Origin: Shinella zoogloeoides
GTDB taxonomy: Bacteria; Pseudomonadota; Alphaproteobacteria; Rhizobiales; Rhizobiaceae
Direction of reading: 5' to 3'
Length of the DNA: 64,000 nucleotides
Assembly: GCF_030733845.1 (NCBI RefSeq)
Contig: NZ_CP132311.1
Coordinates: forward strand, 1,367,501-1,431,500
Shown here: positions 46,316-56,866 of the stretch, piece after piece
How positions within the stretch are numbered: the stretch's first letter is position 1
How the letters are laid out: the number at the start of each line of letters is the position of its first letter
Program-made: the position numbers and the translations under genes
The notes under the pieces: model-generated
What the model was told of the DNA's origin: nothing
Database searches by the model: none
What the model saw: only the letters and a program-made list of their open reading frames with translations

Positions 46316-46369
46316 AAAAGCCCGGCAAAGGCGCGCTGCGCATGGCAGCCCGCGCCTGAAACAGGTGTT

Positions 46370-47167
46370 TCAGGCTGCGAAATCCAGCACCGCCACCACC
46401 GGCACATGGTCCGACGGCTTTTCCCAGTTGCGAACATGTTTTTCGACGCCCGTCGAGACGAGCCGGTCCGAGGCTTCGGCCGACAGCATCAGATGGTCGA
46501 TACGGATGCCGAAATTCTTCGGCCAGCATCCCGCCTGATAATCCCAGAACGTATAGAGCGGCACCGCATCGTTAGATGCGCGCACGGCATCGGTCAGGCC
46601 GAGATTCTCGAGGCGGCGGAAGGTCTGGCGGGTCGCTGGCAGGTAGAGCGCATCCCTTTCCCAGACTTTCACGTCCCAGCAATCGTGCGGTTCGGGAATG
46701 ACATTGTAGTCGCCGGCAAGGATCAGGGGCTCTTCGAGCGCCAGCCGGTCCTCGGCAAACGCGATGAGCCGTTCCATCCAGGAGAGCTTGTAGGGATACT
46801 TGACCGGATCGTCCGCCGGGTTACCGTTCGGCAGGTAGAGCGAGCAGAAACGGAGCACGCCACCCTCGACGGAGAACACGCCCTCGATGAAGCGCGCCTG
46901 TTCGTCGCCATCGCCGCCGGGCAGGCCGCGGTTGACTTCGTCGGGCCGGATCTTGGAGAGGAGGGCGACGCCGTTGAAACCTTTCTGGCCGTGCGTCTCG
47001 ATATGGTATCCTAGCGCCTCGATCTCGCTGCGCGGAAAACCCTCATCGACGGTCTTGATCTCCTGCAGCCCGACGATGTCGGGGTTCGATTCCTTGAGCC
47101 AGGCGACGAGATTGTCGATGCGCGCCCGCACGCCGTTGATGTTCCAGGTGGCAATCTTGATCGGCAT
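46370..47167 (-). CDS. xthA: Exodeoxyribonuclease III
   Basis: The 265-residue EEP-fold enzyme repairs abasic sites and removes 3' blocks. Characteristic pieces are MPIKIATWNINGVRARI, LQEIKTVDEGFP (metal-binding Glu), GDYNVIPEP and the C-terminal SDHVPVVAVLDF (catalytic His). The ATG at 47167 is the conserved start. It is convergent with exoR. Confidence 0.95.
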   Translation of the reverse strand: MPIKIATWNINGVRARIDNLVAWLKESNPDIVGLQEIKTVDEGFPRSEIEALGYHIETHGQKGFNGVALLSKIRPDEVNRGLPGGDGDEQARFIEGVFSVEGGVLRFCSLYLPNGNPADDPVKYPYKLSWMERLIAFAEDRLALEEPLILAGDYNVIPEPHDCWDVKVWERDALYLPATRQTFRRLENLGLTDAVRASNDAVPLYTFWDYQAGCWPKNFGIRIDHLMLSAEASDRLVSTGVEKHVRNWEKPSDHVPVVAVLDFAA

Positions 47168-47196
47168 GCGGGTTTCCGTTTTGTTTGGGTAGAAAA

Positions 47197-47529
47197 TCAG
47201 ATCGAGAAGCTGGTGCCGCAGCCGCAACTGGCGACGGCGTTCGGGTTCTTGATCTGGAAGGACTGGCCGAGCAGGTTGTCGATGAAGTCGATCTCCGACC
47301 CATCCATGTAGACGAGGGAGAGCTGGTCGATCAGTACCCTGGCGTCGTCCTTCTCGAGCACCAGATCGTCGTCCTGCTGGTCCTCGACGAGATCGAATTT
47401 ATAGGAGAAACCGGAACAGCCGCCGCCTTCCACGGAAACGCGCAGGGCCTGCTTTTCCGGCGAGGAGCCGAGGATAGAGGCGATGCGCCGCGCGGCAGCG
47501 TCGGATATGGTTACGGACTTGTCGGTCAT
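47197..47529 (-). CDS. erpA: Iron-sulfur cluster insertion protein ErpA
   Basis: The 110-residue A-type carrier delivers Fe-S clusters to target proteins. The three conserved cysteines are C38, C102 and C104 (GGCSG and SCGCG). It is separated from xthA by 29 bases on the same strand and is divergent from dgt, the order seen in many alphaproteobacteria. Confidence 0.94.
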   Translation of the reverse strand: MTDKSVTISDAAARRIASILGSSPEKQALRVSVEGGGCSGFSYKFDLVEDQQDDDLVLEKDDARVLIDQLSLVYMDGSEIDFIDNLLGQSFQIKNPNAVASCGCGTSFSI

Positions 47530-47748
47530 GTCTGCCTCCTGCCGGGGTCAAGATCCGGAGAGAATCGCTTTTCCACGTACGGCCGGCGATTGTGCCGTCA
47601 AAGATCCGACCCGCTGGGTGCCGCGAAAGCAAGATATTGGAAATACTTGTCTTTCAGGCGCCGCTTGCGGTCGGACTTGCCGCTATGCACACTATAGGTA
47701 TGAAGGCATTGAGGCCGCGTCAATGGGCGGCGTGAATGCAGGTGACGA

Positions 47749-48969
47749 ATGACACTGGACAGACATGCGCTGGGTTTCGGCGCGGGACAACGCGCCATCT
47801 ATGCTTGCGACCCCTGGGCAACGCGCGGGCGGCTCTTTCCGGAGCCGGAAAGCCCGACACGCTCGGATTTCCAGCGCGACCGCGACCGCATCGTGCACAC
47901 CACCGCCTTTCGTCGCCTGAAGCACAAGACGCAGGTCTTCATCGCCGCCGACGGCGACCACTACCGCACGCGCCTGACGCATACGATCGAGGTGGCGCAG
48001 ATCGCCCGTGCGCTCGCCCGCGCCCTGAAGCTTGACGAGGACCTTGCCGAGGGCGTCGCGCTGGTGCACGATTTCGGCCATACGCCCTTCGGCCATACGG
48101 GCGAGGATGCGCTGCACGCGGTCCTGGAGCCCTTTGGCGGCTTCGACCACAATGCCCAGTCGCTGCGCATCGTCACCAAGCTGGAACGGCGCTATGCCGA
48201 ATTCGACGGGCTGAACCTCACCTGGGAAAGCCTGGAAGGCCTCGTCAAGCACAACGGCCCCCTGATCGCCCCGACCGGCGAGTGCACGCATGGGGACGAT
48301 GTCCCTCGGCCGATCCTCGAATATTGCGCGATGCACGATCTGGAACTCGGCAGTTTCGCGAGCCTCGAGGCGCAGGTGGCGGCGATCGCCGACGACATTG
48401 CCTACAACACCCATGACATCGACGATGGCTTGCGCTCCGGCTACCTCACCTTCGAGATGCTGGAGGAGGTGCCGTTCCTCGCCAAGCTGATGCGCGACGT
48501 GCATGAGCGCTACCCGGGCCTGGAGGCGTCGCGCTTCACCCATGAGATCATGCGCCGTCAGATCACCGCGATGGTGGAGGACGTGATCGGCTACGCCCAG
48601 CGGGCGATCGCCGAGGAACGCCCGGAAAGCGCCGACGACGTGCGCAAGGCGCACCGGTGCCTTGCGACCTTCTCCGAGGAGATGGCCGTCACGGACAAAC
48701 AGATCAAGAAGCTGCTGTTCTCGCGCATCTACCGGCATCCGGAGGTGATGCGGGTCAGGGCCAATGCCGCCTCGATCCTGACGGACCTTTACCACGCCTA
48801 TATGGACGACCCGCAGCTCATGCAGGGGCACTACTGGGTGGACCGCATCGCGACCATGCCGGAAACGGCGCGTGCCCGCCATGTCGGCGACTATCTGGCG
48901 GGAATGACCGACAACTACGCGATCAGCACGCATCGCCGGCTGTTTGACCATACCCCGGAATTGCGATAG
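47749..48969 (+). CDS. dgt: Deoxyguanosinetriphosphate triphosphohydrolase-like protein
   Basis: The 406-residue HD-domain enzyme hydrolyses dNTPs to nucleosides and triphosphate. The HD motif ligands are visible in [14 protein letters not shown] and [16 protein letters not shown]. The short type (about 400 residues) differs from enterobacterial Dgt and is usual upstream of argS in alphaproteobacteria. It starts a long block of genes on the plus strand. Confidence 0.93.
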   Translation: MTLDRHALGFGAGQRAIYACDPWATRGRLFPEPESPTRSDFQRDRDRIVHTTAFRRLKHKTQVFIAADGDHYRTRLTHTIEVAQIARALARALKLDEDLAEGVALVHDFGHTPFGHTGEDALHAVLEPFGGFDHNAQSLRIVTKLERRYAEFDGLNLTWESLEGLVKHNGPLIAPTGECTHGDDVPRPILEYCAMHDLELGSFASLEAQVAAIADDIAYNTHDIDDGLRSGYLTFEMLEEVPFLAKLMRDVHERYPGLEASRFTHEIMRRQITAMVEDVIGYAQRAIAEERPESADDVRKAHRCLATFSEEMAVTDKQIKKLLFSRIYRHPEVMRVRANAASILTDLYHAYMDDPQLMQGHYWVDRIATMPETARARHVGDYLAGMTDNYAISTHRRLFDHTPELR

Positions 48970-49036
48970 TCAGCCGCCCACCTGAACTTCTTCGCAGAAA
49001 TGGCCCGGATCGGGCCGCTGCGCGCGGATGGATGAG

Positions 49037-50797
49037 ATGAACCTTTTTACAGACTTCGACAACAGAATCAAAAACGTACTCGAAGGACTTGAGATCGTCC
49101 GTGAAAAGCGCGCCGAACTCGATTTCGGCCGCATCAGCGTCGAGCCGCCGCGCGATGCGAGCCATGGCGACGTCGCGACCAATGCGGCGATGGTTCTCGC
49201 CAAGCCTCTCGGCCTCAATCCGCGGGCGCTGGCCGACCTCATCGTGGCCGAACTGAAGAACGACGCGGAAGTCGCCGACGTCAGCGTCGCCGGCCCCGGC
49301 TTCATCAATGTGCGCCTTTCCGTCGCCTATTGGCAGAAGCTGCTTGCCGCCGTCGTTTCGGCCGGCACGGACTATGGCCGCGGTTCGCTCGGCGCCGGCC
49401 GCAAGGTCAATGTGGAATATGTCTCGGCCAACCCGACGGGGCCGATGCATGTCGGCCATTGCCGCGGCGCGGTGGTCGGCGATGCGCTCGCCAACCTGCT
49501 CGCCTTTGCCGGCTATGCCGTCACGAAGGAATATTACATCAACGATGCCGGCTCGCAGATCGACGTGCTCGCCCGGTCCGCCTTCCTGCGCTACCGCGAG
49601 GCGCTGGGCGAGACGATCGGCGAGATCCCGTCGGGCCTCTATCCGGGCGACTATCTGGTCCCCGTCGGCGAGGCGCTGGCCGCCGAACACGGTACGACGC
49701 TGCGCGCCATGCCCGAGCACCAGTGGATGCCGATCGTCAAGGAAACGACGATCGCCGCGATGATGGCGATGATCCGCGAGGACCTTGCCGCGCTGAACGT
49801 CAAGCACGACGTCTTCTTCTCAGAGCGCTCGCTGCATGCCGGCAACGGCGCGCCGATCCGCACCGCGATCAACGACCTCACCTTCAAGGGCCACGTTTAC
49901 AAGGGCGTGCTGCCGCCGCCGAAGGGCCAGCTTCCGGAAGACTGGGAAGACCGCGAGCAGACGCTCTTCCGCTCGACGGAGGTCGGCGACGACATCGACC
50001 GCCCGCTGATCAAGTCGGACGGCTCCTATACCTACTTCGCGGCCGACGTCGCCTACTTCAAGGACAAATTCGACCGCGGCTTCGACGAGATGATTTACGT
50101 GCTCGGCGCTGACCATGGCGGTTACGTCAAGCGCCTGGAGGCCGTCGCGCGCGCCGTCTCAGAGGGTAAGGCGAAGCTGACCGTGCTGCTCTGCCAGCTC
50201 GTCAAGCTCTACCGCAACGGCGAGCCGGTGAAGATGTCGAAGCGCTCCGGCGATTTCGTCACGCTGCGTGATGTCGTCGACGAGGTCGGGCGCGATCCGG
50301 TGCGCTTCATGATGCTTTACCGCAAGAACAGCGAACCGCTCGACTTCGATTTCGCCAAGGTGACGGAGCAATCCAAGGACAACCCGGTCTTCTACGTGCA
50401 GTATGCCCATGCACGCTGCATGTCGGTGTTCCGCCAGGCGGCCGAGGCGTTCCCGGGCCTCGACATCGGCTCGCTCGACCTTGCCGGCGCGATTGCCGGC
50501 AATATCGAGGATCCCAGCGAGTTGCAGCTCCTTGCGAAGCTTGCGGAATATCCCCGCGTCATCGAAGCTGCGGCACTTGCGCAGGAGCCGCATCGCATCG
50601 CGTTTTACCTCTATGATCTTGCCAGCGCATTCCACGCGCACTGGAATAAAGGTAAAGAGCAGCCGGAATTACGGTTTGTTAACGATAAAAATAGAGAATT
50701 GACCATCGCCAGACTTGGGCTGGTGCACGCGGTCGCCTCTGTTCTTAAGTCGGGCCTGTCCATTACAGGCACGGCTGCACCGGACGAGATGCGGTAA
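49037..50797 (+). CDS. argS: Arginyl-tRNA synthetase
   Basis: The 586-residue class I synthetase has the N-terminal ArgS domain, the HIGH-type motif in [14 protein letters not shown] and the KMSK-type loop [10 protein letters not shown]. The C-terminal anticodon-binding helices contain [12 protein letters not shown] chose ATG 49037 (MNLFTDFD); an in-frame ATG at 49028 is also open. It is followed closely by the SPOR gene, as expected for the alphaproteobacterial order. Confidence 0.96.
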   Translation: MNLFTDFDNRIKNVLEGLEIVREKRAELDFGRISVEPPRDASHGDVATNAAMVLAKPLGLNPRALADLIVAELKNDAEVADVSVAGPGFINVRLSVAYWQKLLAAVVSAGTDYGRGSLGAGRKVNVEYVSANPTGPMHVGHCRGAVVGDALANLLAFAGYAVTKEYYINDAGSQIDVLARSAFLRYREALGETIGEIPSGLYPGDYLVPVGEALAAEHGTTLRAMPEHQWMPIVKETTIAAMMAMIREDLAALNVKHDVFFSERSLHAGNGAPIRTAINDLTFKGHVYKGVLPPPKGQLPEDWEDREQTLFRSTEVGDDIDRPLIKSDGSYTYFAADVAYFKDKFDRGFDEMIYVLGADHGGYVKRLEAVARAVSEGKAKLTVLLCQLVKLYRNGEPVKMSKRSGDFVTLRDVVDEVGRDPVRFMMLYRKNSEPLDFDFAKVTEQSKDNPVFYVQYAHARCMSVFRQAAEAFPGLDIGSLDLAGAIAGNIEDPSELQLLAKLAEYPRVIEAAALAQEPHRIAFYLYDLASAFHAHWNKGKEQPELRFVNDKNRELTIARLGLVHAVASVLKSGLSITGTAAPDEMR

Positions 50798-50860
50798 CGT
50801 CACCATTTGCCCACAATAAGCTGGCAAATGCGTCTTTGTAGCTTGTGAGTGGGAAGCAGT

Positions 50861-53800
50861 ATGGCAGACAAGAACTTCGCGCGAAGCGGAACCGGTGATA
50901 CGGGCCTCTTGGCGGATGATGATCCGTTGAGCGAGCTTGCCCGTCTCGTCAACTTCGAGCCTCGCCCCGTCCAGGACGTGAACAAGTCCTTTTCCGAGAC
51001 GGCTCAGGCTGCGCCTCGGCATGAGAATCCCGTTTTCGCTCTCGAAGACGAGCTCATGCGCGCGTTCGAGCAGTACGACGCGCCGAGCCGCGTCGTTGCC
51101 GAGCCGGCTGTCGCCGAGGCGACGCCCCGCCATGTCGAGCCCGTTTTCGAGGAGCCGACGCCGGTCGCGGAAGACCGCGCAGCGTTCATCGATGAAGTGC
51201 CGACTCGCGAGGCAGTCGCCAGCGAAGCGCGCCATCACCGCGAACCACAGTTCGCGCAAGAGGTGTTTGCCGACCCGGAGCCTGCCGTCGAAGTCGAGCC
51301 GGAACCGGTCGCTGATCCGGCGCTGCTTCTCGCCGACGAGCTTGAGGCTGCCGTCCATGACGTGCCCACGGTCGATGCCGAGCCGACTGTCCATGCGGGC
51401 CGCCAGTTCGCCGATCGGTTCGAGCCGCGCTTCGAGGAGCCGGTGCGCCATGAACCTGTCGTCGAATCCCGGCCGGTCGAATCCTCTCAGCTGGACGATC
51501 GCCAGCCCGCCTTCCTCGGCCTCCAGCCGCTTGCCGCGGATGAGGGCCTGGCCGACGACGTCGGTCTCGATCTGGAACGCGAGCTGGAGCTTTCGATCGG
51601 CGACAATTTTGCCGATGATCTCGTGGCGGTCGACCGCCCGGAAGAGCGCGTTGCCGAGGCCGTTTTCGCAGAGCCGCAGCCGGTCGCCGTCGAGACGGTG
51701 GAAACCAATGTTGAGCCGAGCTTCGATGGCCTGATGCCCGTCGATGCCGACATCGCGCAGGCCGAGCCCTTCAAGGCCGAAACGGCCTATGCCGGGGAAG
51801 AGCCGCAATTCGTAGCGGAAATGCAGTTCGAGACGCGCGAAGAGCGCGCCCGCGCCACGGCTGAGGCCGAATTGCAGTGGCAGGCCGGGGCCGCCGAGCC
51901 TGTGTTCGAAGCGGATCCGGGTTATCAGGTCGCCTCCGTCGAGAAGGGCCGCGATTACGACAGCGATGAGCTGCTCGCCGAGATCGAGCGCTTTCCTGTG
52001 CCGGAAAGCCGCTCTCCGTTGTCTGCCGAGACGGTCGCCGCCGCTGCCGTGGTCGCGCGCAGCAACACGCCGGCCAATATTTCCTCGATCTTCGGCCGCG
52101 CGACGCCCACCGTTCATCGCGAGCCTGTTGTCGCGCGGACCGTGACGCCCGTCGTCGAGCCTGTGAAGGAGCCGGCGAAGGCCGTTGAGGTTCCGGTCGA
52201 AACGCGCCGCGAACCGGTCGTTGTGCCGACGCCGGCTGCCGCCGAGCCCGAGCTCGATTTCGAGAACATGGAATTCGACCTGTCGGACATCGACCTCGAC
52301 CTGTCCGATTTTTCGCTGGACGAGCAGCCGGCAAAGCAGGAGGTCAAGCCTGTCGAAGTGAAGGCGGAGGTCGCAAGGCCCGTCGAAGTGGCAAAGCCGG
52401 TCGTGGTGGAAACGCCCGTTCGGCGCGAGCCGGCGGTTGCCGTTCCGGTATCCACCTATACGAAACCGCAGACCGTTCCCGTCGAGACGAACGACGGAGC
52501 GCTTCCCTTTGACCCGACGATGATCGCCGAGACCGACGTCGGCGTGTCCCCGGTCACCGAACTCGACGTGCCGCAATTGCCCGCCATCGAGAAGGAAAAG
52601 CCGCCGGCCTACCAGCCCGACTACGATTTCGACATCGATGCGGAAATGGCGCAGCTCTTCACCGAGCCGGCCGCAAAGCCGCGCACCGAGGACCTGCAGG
52701 CAGGCGTTGCCGCCAGTGCCGTCGCTGCCGCCCAGCCGGTAACCCAGATCAACGATGTCGACGATTTCGAGCGCGCGCTGGAAGAGGACTTCCGCCGCTC
52801 GCTGAAGCAACCGGAGCGCATGGCGATCCCCGTCGATCCCGGCCAGGCGAACACGCTCTATGCCGGTGACGGCTACGACGACGAAACGGTGCGTCCGCGC
52901 CGCGGCATGCTGATTGCCGCCTCGCTCGCCGGTCTCCTGCTCATCGGCGGCGGCGGCGTCTATGCGTGGTCCACCTTTACCGGCGGTGCGGGCACTTCCG
53001 GTGAGCCGCGCGTCATTCTCGCCGACAAGGAGCCGGTCAAGATCGTGCCCGAGGAAAAGGGCGGCAAGACCGTGCCGAACCAGGACAAGGCTGTCTATGA
53101 CCGCGTGGCGGGCGATACCGCCAGCACGCCGCAGCAGGAACAGCTCGTCACCTCGACGGAAGAGCCGGTCGATGTCGTGCAGCGCACGCTGACGCCGGAA
53201 ACCTTGCCGTTCGACGGCTCGGAAGACGGCACCGATACGGCAAGCACGGCCGATGACGAAAACCGTCTGCTGCCGGGCGTCGATGACGCGGAAACCGCAG
53301 CGGCCGACGCCAACAAGGCGCTCGTCTCGCCGCGCAAGGTCAAGACCATGATCGTCAAGCCCGATGGCACGCTGGTCGCCCGCGAGGAGACCGTCAGCGA
53401 ACCGGCGGCGGAAACCGTCGGGCTCGACGCCAAGGCGACCGCGACGACGGGCCGCGCGTCCGGCGAGGCATCTGCCACGGCGAACGCCACGATCGACGCC
53501 GACGCCTCGCTGCGCGCCGAACAGCTTGCGACCGAAGGCCAGCCGCGCTCGGCGCTTGCCGAAGCGGCCGATGCCGAGGTTGACGACACCGCGCCGGTGC
53601 GCACCGTCAAGACGACGACGATCGGCGCGGCGGAAACCGCGACTGCCACCGCAACCGCAACCGACGACAAGACGCCGCTTCCGGGCACGCGTCCGGTCAA
53701 CGTCGTCGGCACCGTTACCGAGAACGGCAATCTCGCCGGCACGGAAACCGCCTCGGCGACCCAGACCCAGCAGACGCAGGTCGCACCGGGCAGCTACGTG

Positions 53801-54031
53801 ATCCAGATCGCCTCGCTGCCGTCGGAAGCGGAAGCGCAGAAAAGCTACAATTCGCTGTCCTCGAAGTTCTCGAGCGTCATCGGTGGCCGCGGCGTGGATA
53901 TCAAGAAGGCGGAAATCCCGAACAAGGGCACCTACTTCCGCGTCCGCATCCCGGCCGGCTCGCGCGAAGAAGCCAATTCGCTCTGCAGCCGCTACAAAAG
54001 CGCCGGCGGTAGCTGCCTCGTCACCCGCTGA
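50861..54031 (+). CDS. Large SPOR-domain protein with disordered N-terminal region
   Basis: The 1056-residue protein has a long acidic, Pro/Val/Glu-rich N-terminal part of about 680 residues, one transmembrane helix (LIAASLAGLLLIGGGGVYAW) near residue 690, and a periplasmic Thr/Ala-rich linker. It ends in a SPOR domain (SYVIQIASLPSEAEAQKSY ... YFRVRIPAG). SPOR domains bind denuded glycan at the division site. The place between argS and nagZ is conserved in alphaproteobacteria. The low-complexity part may vary between strains. Confidence 0.9.
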   Translation: MADKNFARSGTGDTGLLADDDPLSELARLVNFEPRPVQDVNKSFSETAQAAPRHENPVFALEDELMRAFEQYDAPSRVVAEPAVAEATPRHVEPVFEEPTPVAEDRAAFIDEVPTREAVASEARHHREPQFAQEVFADPEPAVEVEPEPVADPALLLADELEAAVHDVPTVDAEPTVHAGRQFADRFEPRFEEPVRHEPVVESRPVESSQLDDRQPAFLGLQPLAADEGLADDVGLDLERELELSIGDNFADDLVAVDRPEERVAEAVFAEPQPVAVETVETNVEPSFDGLMPVDADIAQAEPFKAETAYAGEEPQFVAEMQFETREERARATAEAELQWQAGAAEPVFEADPGYQVASVEKGRDYDSDELLAEIERFPVPESRSPLSAETVAAAAVVARSNTPANISSIFGRATPTVHREPVVARTVTPVVEPVKEPAKAVEVPVETRREPVVVPTPAAAEPELDFENMEFDLSDIDLDLSDFSLDEQPAKQEVKPVEVKAEVARPVEVAKPVVVETPVRREPAVAVPVSTYTKPQTVPVETNDGALPFDPTMIAETDVGVSPVTELDVPQLPAIEKEKPPAYQPDYDFDIDAEMAQLFTEPAAKPRTEDLQAGVAASAVAAAQPVTQINDVDDFERALEEDFRRSLKQPERMAIPVDPGQANTLYAGDGYDDETVRPRRGMLIAASLAGLLLIGGGGVYAWSTFTGGAGTSGEPRVILADKEPVKIVPEEKGGKTVPNQDKAVYDRVAGDTASTPQQEQLVTSTEEPVDVVQRTLTPETLPFDGSEDGTDTASTADDENRLLPGVDDAETAAADANKALVSPRKVKTMIVKPDGTLVAREETVSEPAAETVGLDAKATATTGRASGEASATANATIDADASLRAEQLATEGQPRSALAEAADAEVDDTAPVRTVKTTTIGAAETATATATATDDKTPLPGTRPVNVVGTVTENGNLAGTETASATQTQQTQVAPGSYVIQIASLPSEAEAQKSYNSLSSKFSSVIGGRGVDIKKAEIPNKGTYFRVRIPAGSREEANSLCSRYKSAGGSCLVTR

Positions 54032-54137
54032 GGCTGGCGATGATTTCTGAGGACGCGCGGACCCGTTCCGCGCCTCTTCGATTCCGACGTAGACCTCACC
54101 CTTCGTCTTTCCCCAACGAACCTCTAAGATTGCCGAC

Positions 54138-55157
54138 ATGAGCGAATCGAAATCCTTCATTTCGGGCTGCAAGGGCCTGAGCCTCACCGCCGACGAGAAA
54201 GCCTTCTTCCGCGACGAGCGACCCTGGGGCTTCATCCTCTTCGGCCGCAATATCGGCGAACCGGCGCAGGTCGCGGACCTGACGGCCGAGATGCGCGACT
54301 GCATCGGCGGCGGTGCGGACATTGCCGTGCTGATCGACCAGGAAGGCGGCCGCGTCCAGCGCATCAAGCCGCCGCATGCCCAGCAATATCCGAATGCCGC
54401 CGCGCTCGGCGCCATCTACCGCGCGGACGCCGAAAAGGGGCTGCGCGCCGCATGGCTGATGTCGCGGCTGCATGCCTTCGATCTCCTGCGCCTCGGCATC
54501 AACGTGGATTGCCTGCCGGTGCTCGACGTCGCCGTGCCCGGCGTGCATGACGTCATCGGCAACCGCGCCTACGGGCAGGAGCCGGAAATCGTCTCGGTCA
54601 TGGGCAAGGCGGCGGCCGAAGGCCTCAAGGCCGGCGGCCTGCTGCCGATCATGAAGCACATTCCGGGCCACGGCCGCACCATGGTCGATTCCCATCACGA
54701 CCTGCCGGTCGTGCATGCAGGCCGGGAGGAACTGGAGGCCTGCGACTACGTGCCGTTCCGGCGCATGAAGGACGAGTTGATGGCGATGTCCGCCCATATC
54801 GTCTTCACCGCCATCGACGGCGACAATCCGGCGACCACGTCGGCGCGGGTGGTCGAGGAGATCATTCGCGGCCATATCGGCTTCGATGGCCTGCTGATGT
54901 CCGATGACGTCTCCATGAACGCGCTCGCCGGCGATATCGCGACAAGAAGCCGGGGAATCATCGCCGCCGGCCTCGACATGGTGTTGCATTGCCATGGCAT
55001 CATGGATGAAATGATTGCCGTGACCGAAAACACGCCCGCGCTGGCCGGCGACAGCTTGCGGCGGGCAAATGCGGTGCGCGCGGGCTTTCCGACGCCTGAT
55101 GGGGCGGACGAACAGGCTTTACGCGAGGAGTTCAATGCCATGATCGCGGTAGCCTGA
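54138..55157 (+). CDS. nagZ: Beta-N-acetylhexosaminidase (NagZ)
   Basis: The 339-residue glycoside hydrolase family 3 enzyme cleaves GlcNAc from anhydro-muropeptides in cell-wall recycling. IDQEGGRVQRIKPP, the KHIPGHGRTMVDSHHDLP loop with the catalytic His-Asp pair and the nucleophile-containing DGLLMSDDVSMNAL are all present. The gene lies between a SPOR protein and scpA. Confidence 0.95.
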   Translation: MSESKSFISGCKGLSLTADEKAFFRDERPWGFILFGRNIGEPAQVADLTAEMRDCIGGGADIAVLIDQEGGRVQRIKPPHAQQYPNAAALGAIYRADAEKGLRAAWLMSRLHAFDLLRLGINVDCLPVLDVAVPGVHDVIGNRAYGQEPEIVSVMGKAAAEGLKAGGLLPIMKHIPGHGRTMVDSHHDLPVVHAGREELEACDYVPFRRMKDELMAMSAHIVFTAIDGDNPATTSARVVEEIIRGHIGFDGLLMSDDVSMNALAGDIATRSRGIIAAGLDMVLHCHGIMDEMIAVTENTPALAGDSLRRANAVRAGFPTPDGADEQALREEFNAMIAVA

Positions 55158-55230
55158 CGGCTGCCGCCGGAGCGTTCCGGCAATGGCCACGGCGGCTTTG
55201 CCGGGATTGCGGCGTAGAAAGAGGGGCGAC

Positions 55231-56100
55231 GTGCAGGCAACGGGGTCGAAGCCGCCGAAGAAGGGGCGCGGCGCGGATGCGCCGATGGAGGACCTGTGGC
55301 AGGAAGGCGCCGAGGGGCGGGGCCTTTCCGAGGAAAGCCTCGTCGTGGACCTTGCCGGCTTCGAAGGCCCGCTCGACCTCCTGCTGCACCTTGCCCGCAC
55401 GCAGAAAGTCGATCTCACCCGTATTTCCGTACTGGCGCTTGCCGAGCAGTATCTCGCCTTCATCGACAAGGTGAGGAAGATCCGCATCGAGCTTGCCGCC
55501 GACTATCTCGTCATGGCGGCTTGGCTCGCCTATCTCAAGTCCCGCTTGCTGATTCCCAAGCAGGCGAAGGACGATGGTCCCTCGGGCGAGGAAATGGCGG
55601 CGAGCCTTGCCTTCCGCCTCAAGCGGCTGGAGGCGATGCGCGATGCCGCCACGCGGCTCGTCAACCGCAATCGCCTTGGCCGCGACGTCTTCGCCCGCGG
55701 CATGCCGGAGCACATCCCGACCGAGCGTCGCTCGACCTTCGAAGCCTCGCTCTACGACCTGCTGAGCGCCTATTCCTCATTGCGCCAGCGCCACGCGATC
55801 ACGCAGGTCACCATCGAGAAGCGGACCGTCTGGTCGCTGTCCGATGCACGCGAGATCCTGCAACTGCTCGTCGGCGATTTCGACGACGACTGGACGGTGC
55901 TCGACCATTTCATGCTGCGCTATCTCAGCGATCCGGCCGAGCGCACGACGGCGATCGCCAGCGCGTTCGCGGCGACGCTGGAACTGGTCCGCGAGGGGCG
56001 GCTGGAGCTTCGCCAGGACGGCGTCTTCCAGCCGATCTACCTGCGCCGCGGCCCGAAGGCCGGCGAGACCGGCGAGGACGGGAGCGCCGGGGGTGATTGA
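55231..56100 (+). CDS. scpA: Segregation and condensation protein A
   Basis: ScpA is the kleisin subunit that bridges SMC heads in chromosome condensation. The conserved N-terminal DLAGFEGPLDLLLHLARTQKVDL, DYLVMAAWLAYLKSRLLIP and a C-terminal winged-helix region are present. The start is uncertain: ATG 55183 has no ribosome site, GTG 55231 has GAGGGG upstream and was preferred, ATG 55285 is another choice. It overlaps scpB by eight bases. Confidence 0.93.
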   Translation: MQATGSKPPKKGRGADAPMEDLWQEGAEGRGLSEESLVVDLAGFEGPLDLLLHLARTQKVDLTRISVLALAEQYLAFIDKVRKIRIELAADYLVMAAWLAYLKSRLLIPKQAKDDGPSGEEMAASLAFRLKRLEAMRDAATRLVNRNRLGRDVFARGMPEHIPTERRSTFEASLYDLLSAYSSLRQRHAITQVTIEKRTVWSLSDAREILQLLVGDFDDDWTVLDHFMLRYLSDPAERTTAIASAFAATLELVREGRLELRQDGVFQPIYLRRGPKAGETGEDGSAGGD

Positions 56101-56803
56101 GAACGATGACGCATCGCCCGAGGCGGATGGCGGCACGATCGTCGATCCGCGCCGGCTGCACGAGGCGGCGCGCGTTGCCGAGGCGCTGGTCTTCGCCTCC
56201 TCCGGTCCGGTCTCCGGGGCCTATATCGCCGAGCGGCTGCCGCGCGGCGTCGATATGCTGCATGTGATGCGCGAATTGAAGGGGCTCTATGCGGGGCGCG
56301 GCGTCAACCTTGTGCAGGTGGGCGATGCCTGGGCCTTCCGCACCGCGCCGGACTTGTCCTTCGTCATCCGCACCGACGAGACGGAGGTGCGCAAATTGTC
56401 GCGCGCCGCGCTCGAAGTGCTGTCGATCATCGCCTATCATCAGCCTGTGACGCGCGCCGAGATCGAGGATATCCGCGGCGTGCAGACATCCAAGGGCACG
56501 CTCGACGTGCTGATGGAGGCGAGCTGGGTGCGTTTTCGCGGCCGCCGGCGCTCGCCGGGCCGCCCGGTGACCTTCGGCACCACGCGGGATTTCCTCGACC
56601 ATTTCGGCCTGGAGGAATTGCGCGACCTGCCGGGCCTCGACGAGCTGAAGGGCGCCGGCCTGCTTTCCGGCCGCATTCCCTCCAATTTCCAGGTGCCGCT
56701 CCCGCTCGGCGAGGATGAACTGGCGGAGGACGAGGACCCGATCACCCAGCTCGACCTCGAAGAGCTCGGACTCTTGACACCGGGCGGAAAAGAAGACGAA
56801 TAG
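56093..56803 (+). CDS. scpB: Segregation and condensation protein B
   Basis: The 236-residue protein contains two winged-helix domains, with the family signature RAALEVLSIIAYHQPVTRAEIEDIRGV and PGRPVTFGTTRDFLDHFGL. It binds ScpA in the SMC complex. The start is a GTG at 56093 overlapping the end of scpA, indicating coupling. Confidence 0.94.
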   Translation: MIENDDASPEADGGTIVDPRRLHEAARVAEALVFASSGPVSGAYIAERLPRGVDMLHVMRELKGLYAGRGVNLVQVGDAWAFRTAPDLSFVIRTDETEVRKLSRAALEVLSIIAYHQPVTRAEIEDIRGVQTSKGTLDVLMEASWVRFRGRRRSPGRPVTFGTTRDFLDHFGLEELRDLPGLDELKGAGLLSGRIPSNFQVPLPLGEDELAEDEDPITQLDLEELGLLTPGGKEDE

Positions 56804-56866
56804 ACGAAGCTTATGACAGGCTGTACCGTCGGCGCCCCGCGCCAGCGGCAGGGAAAGACTTCGCAA

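Noticed and set aside
50669..54415. A 1248-codon minus-strand frame opposite the SPOR gene
   Set aside because: Composition (Arg/Gly/Leu repeats) and exact overlap with a well-supported gene mark it as an antisense shadow.
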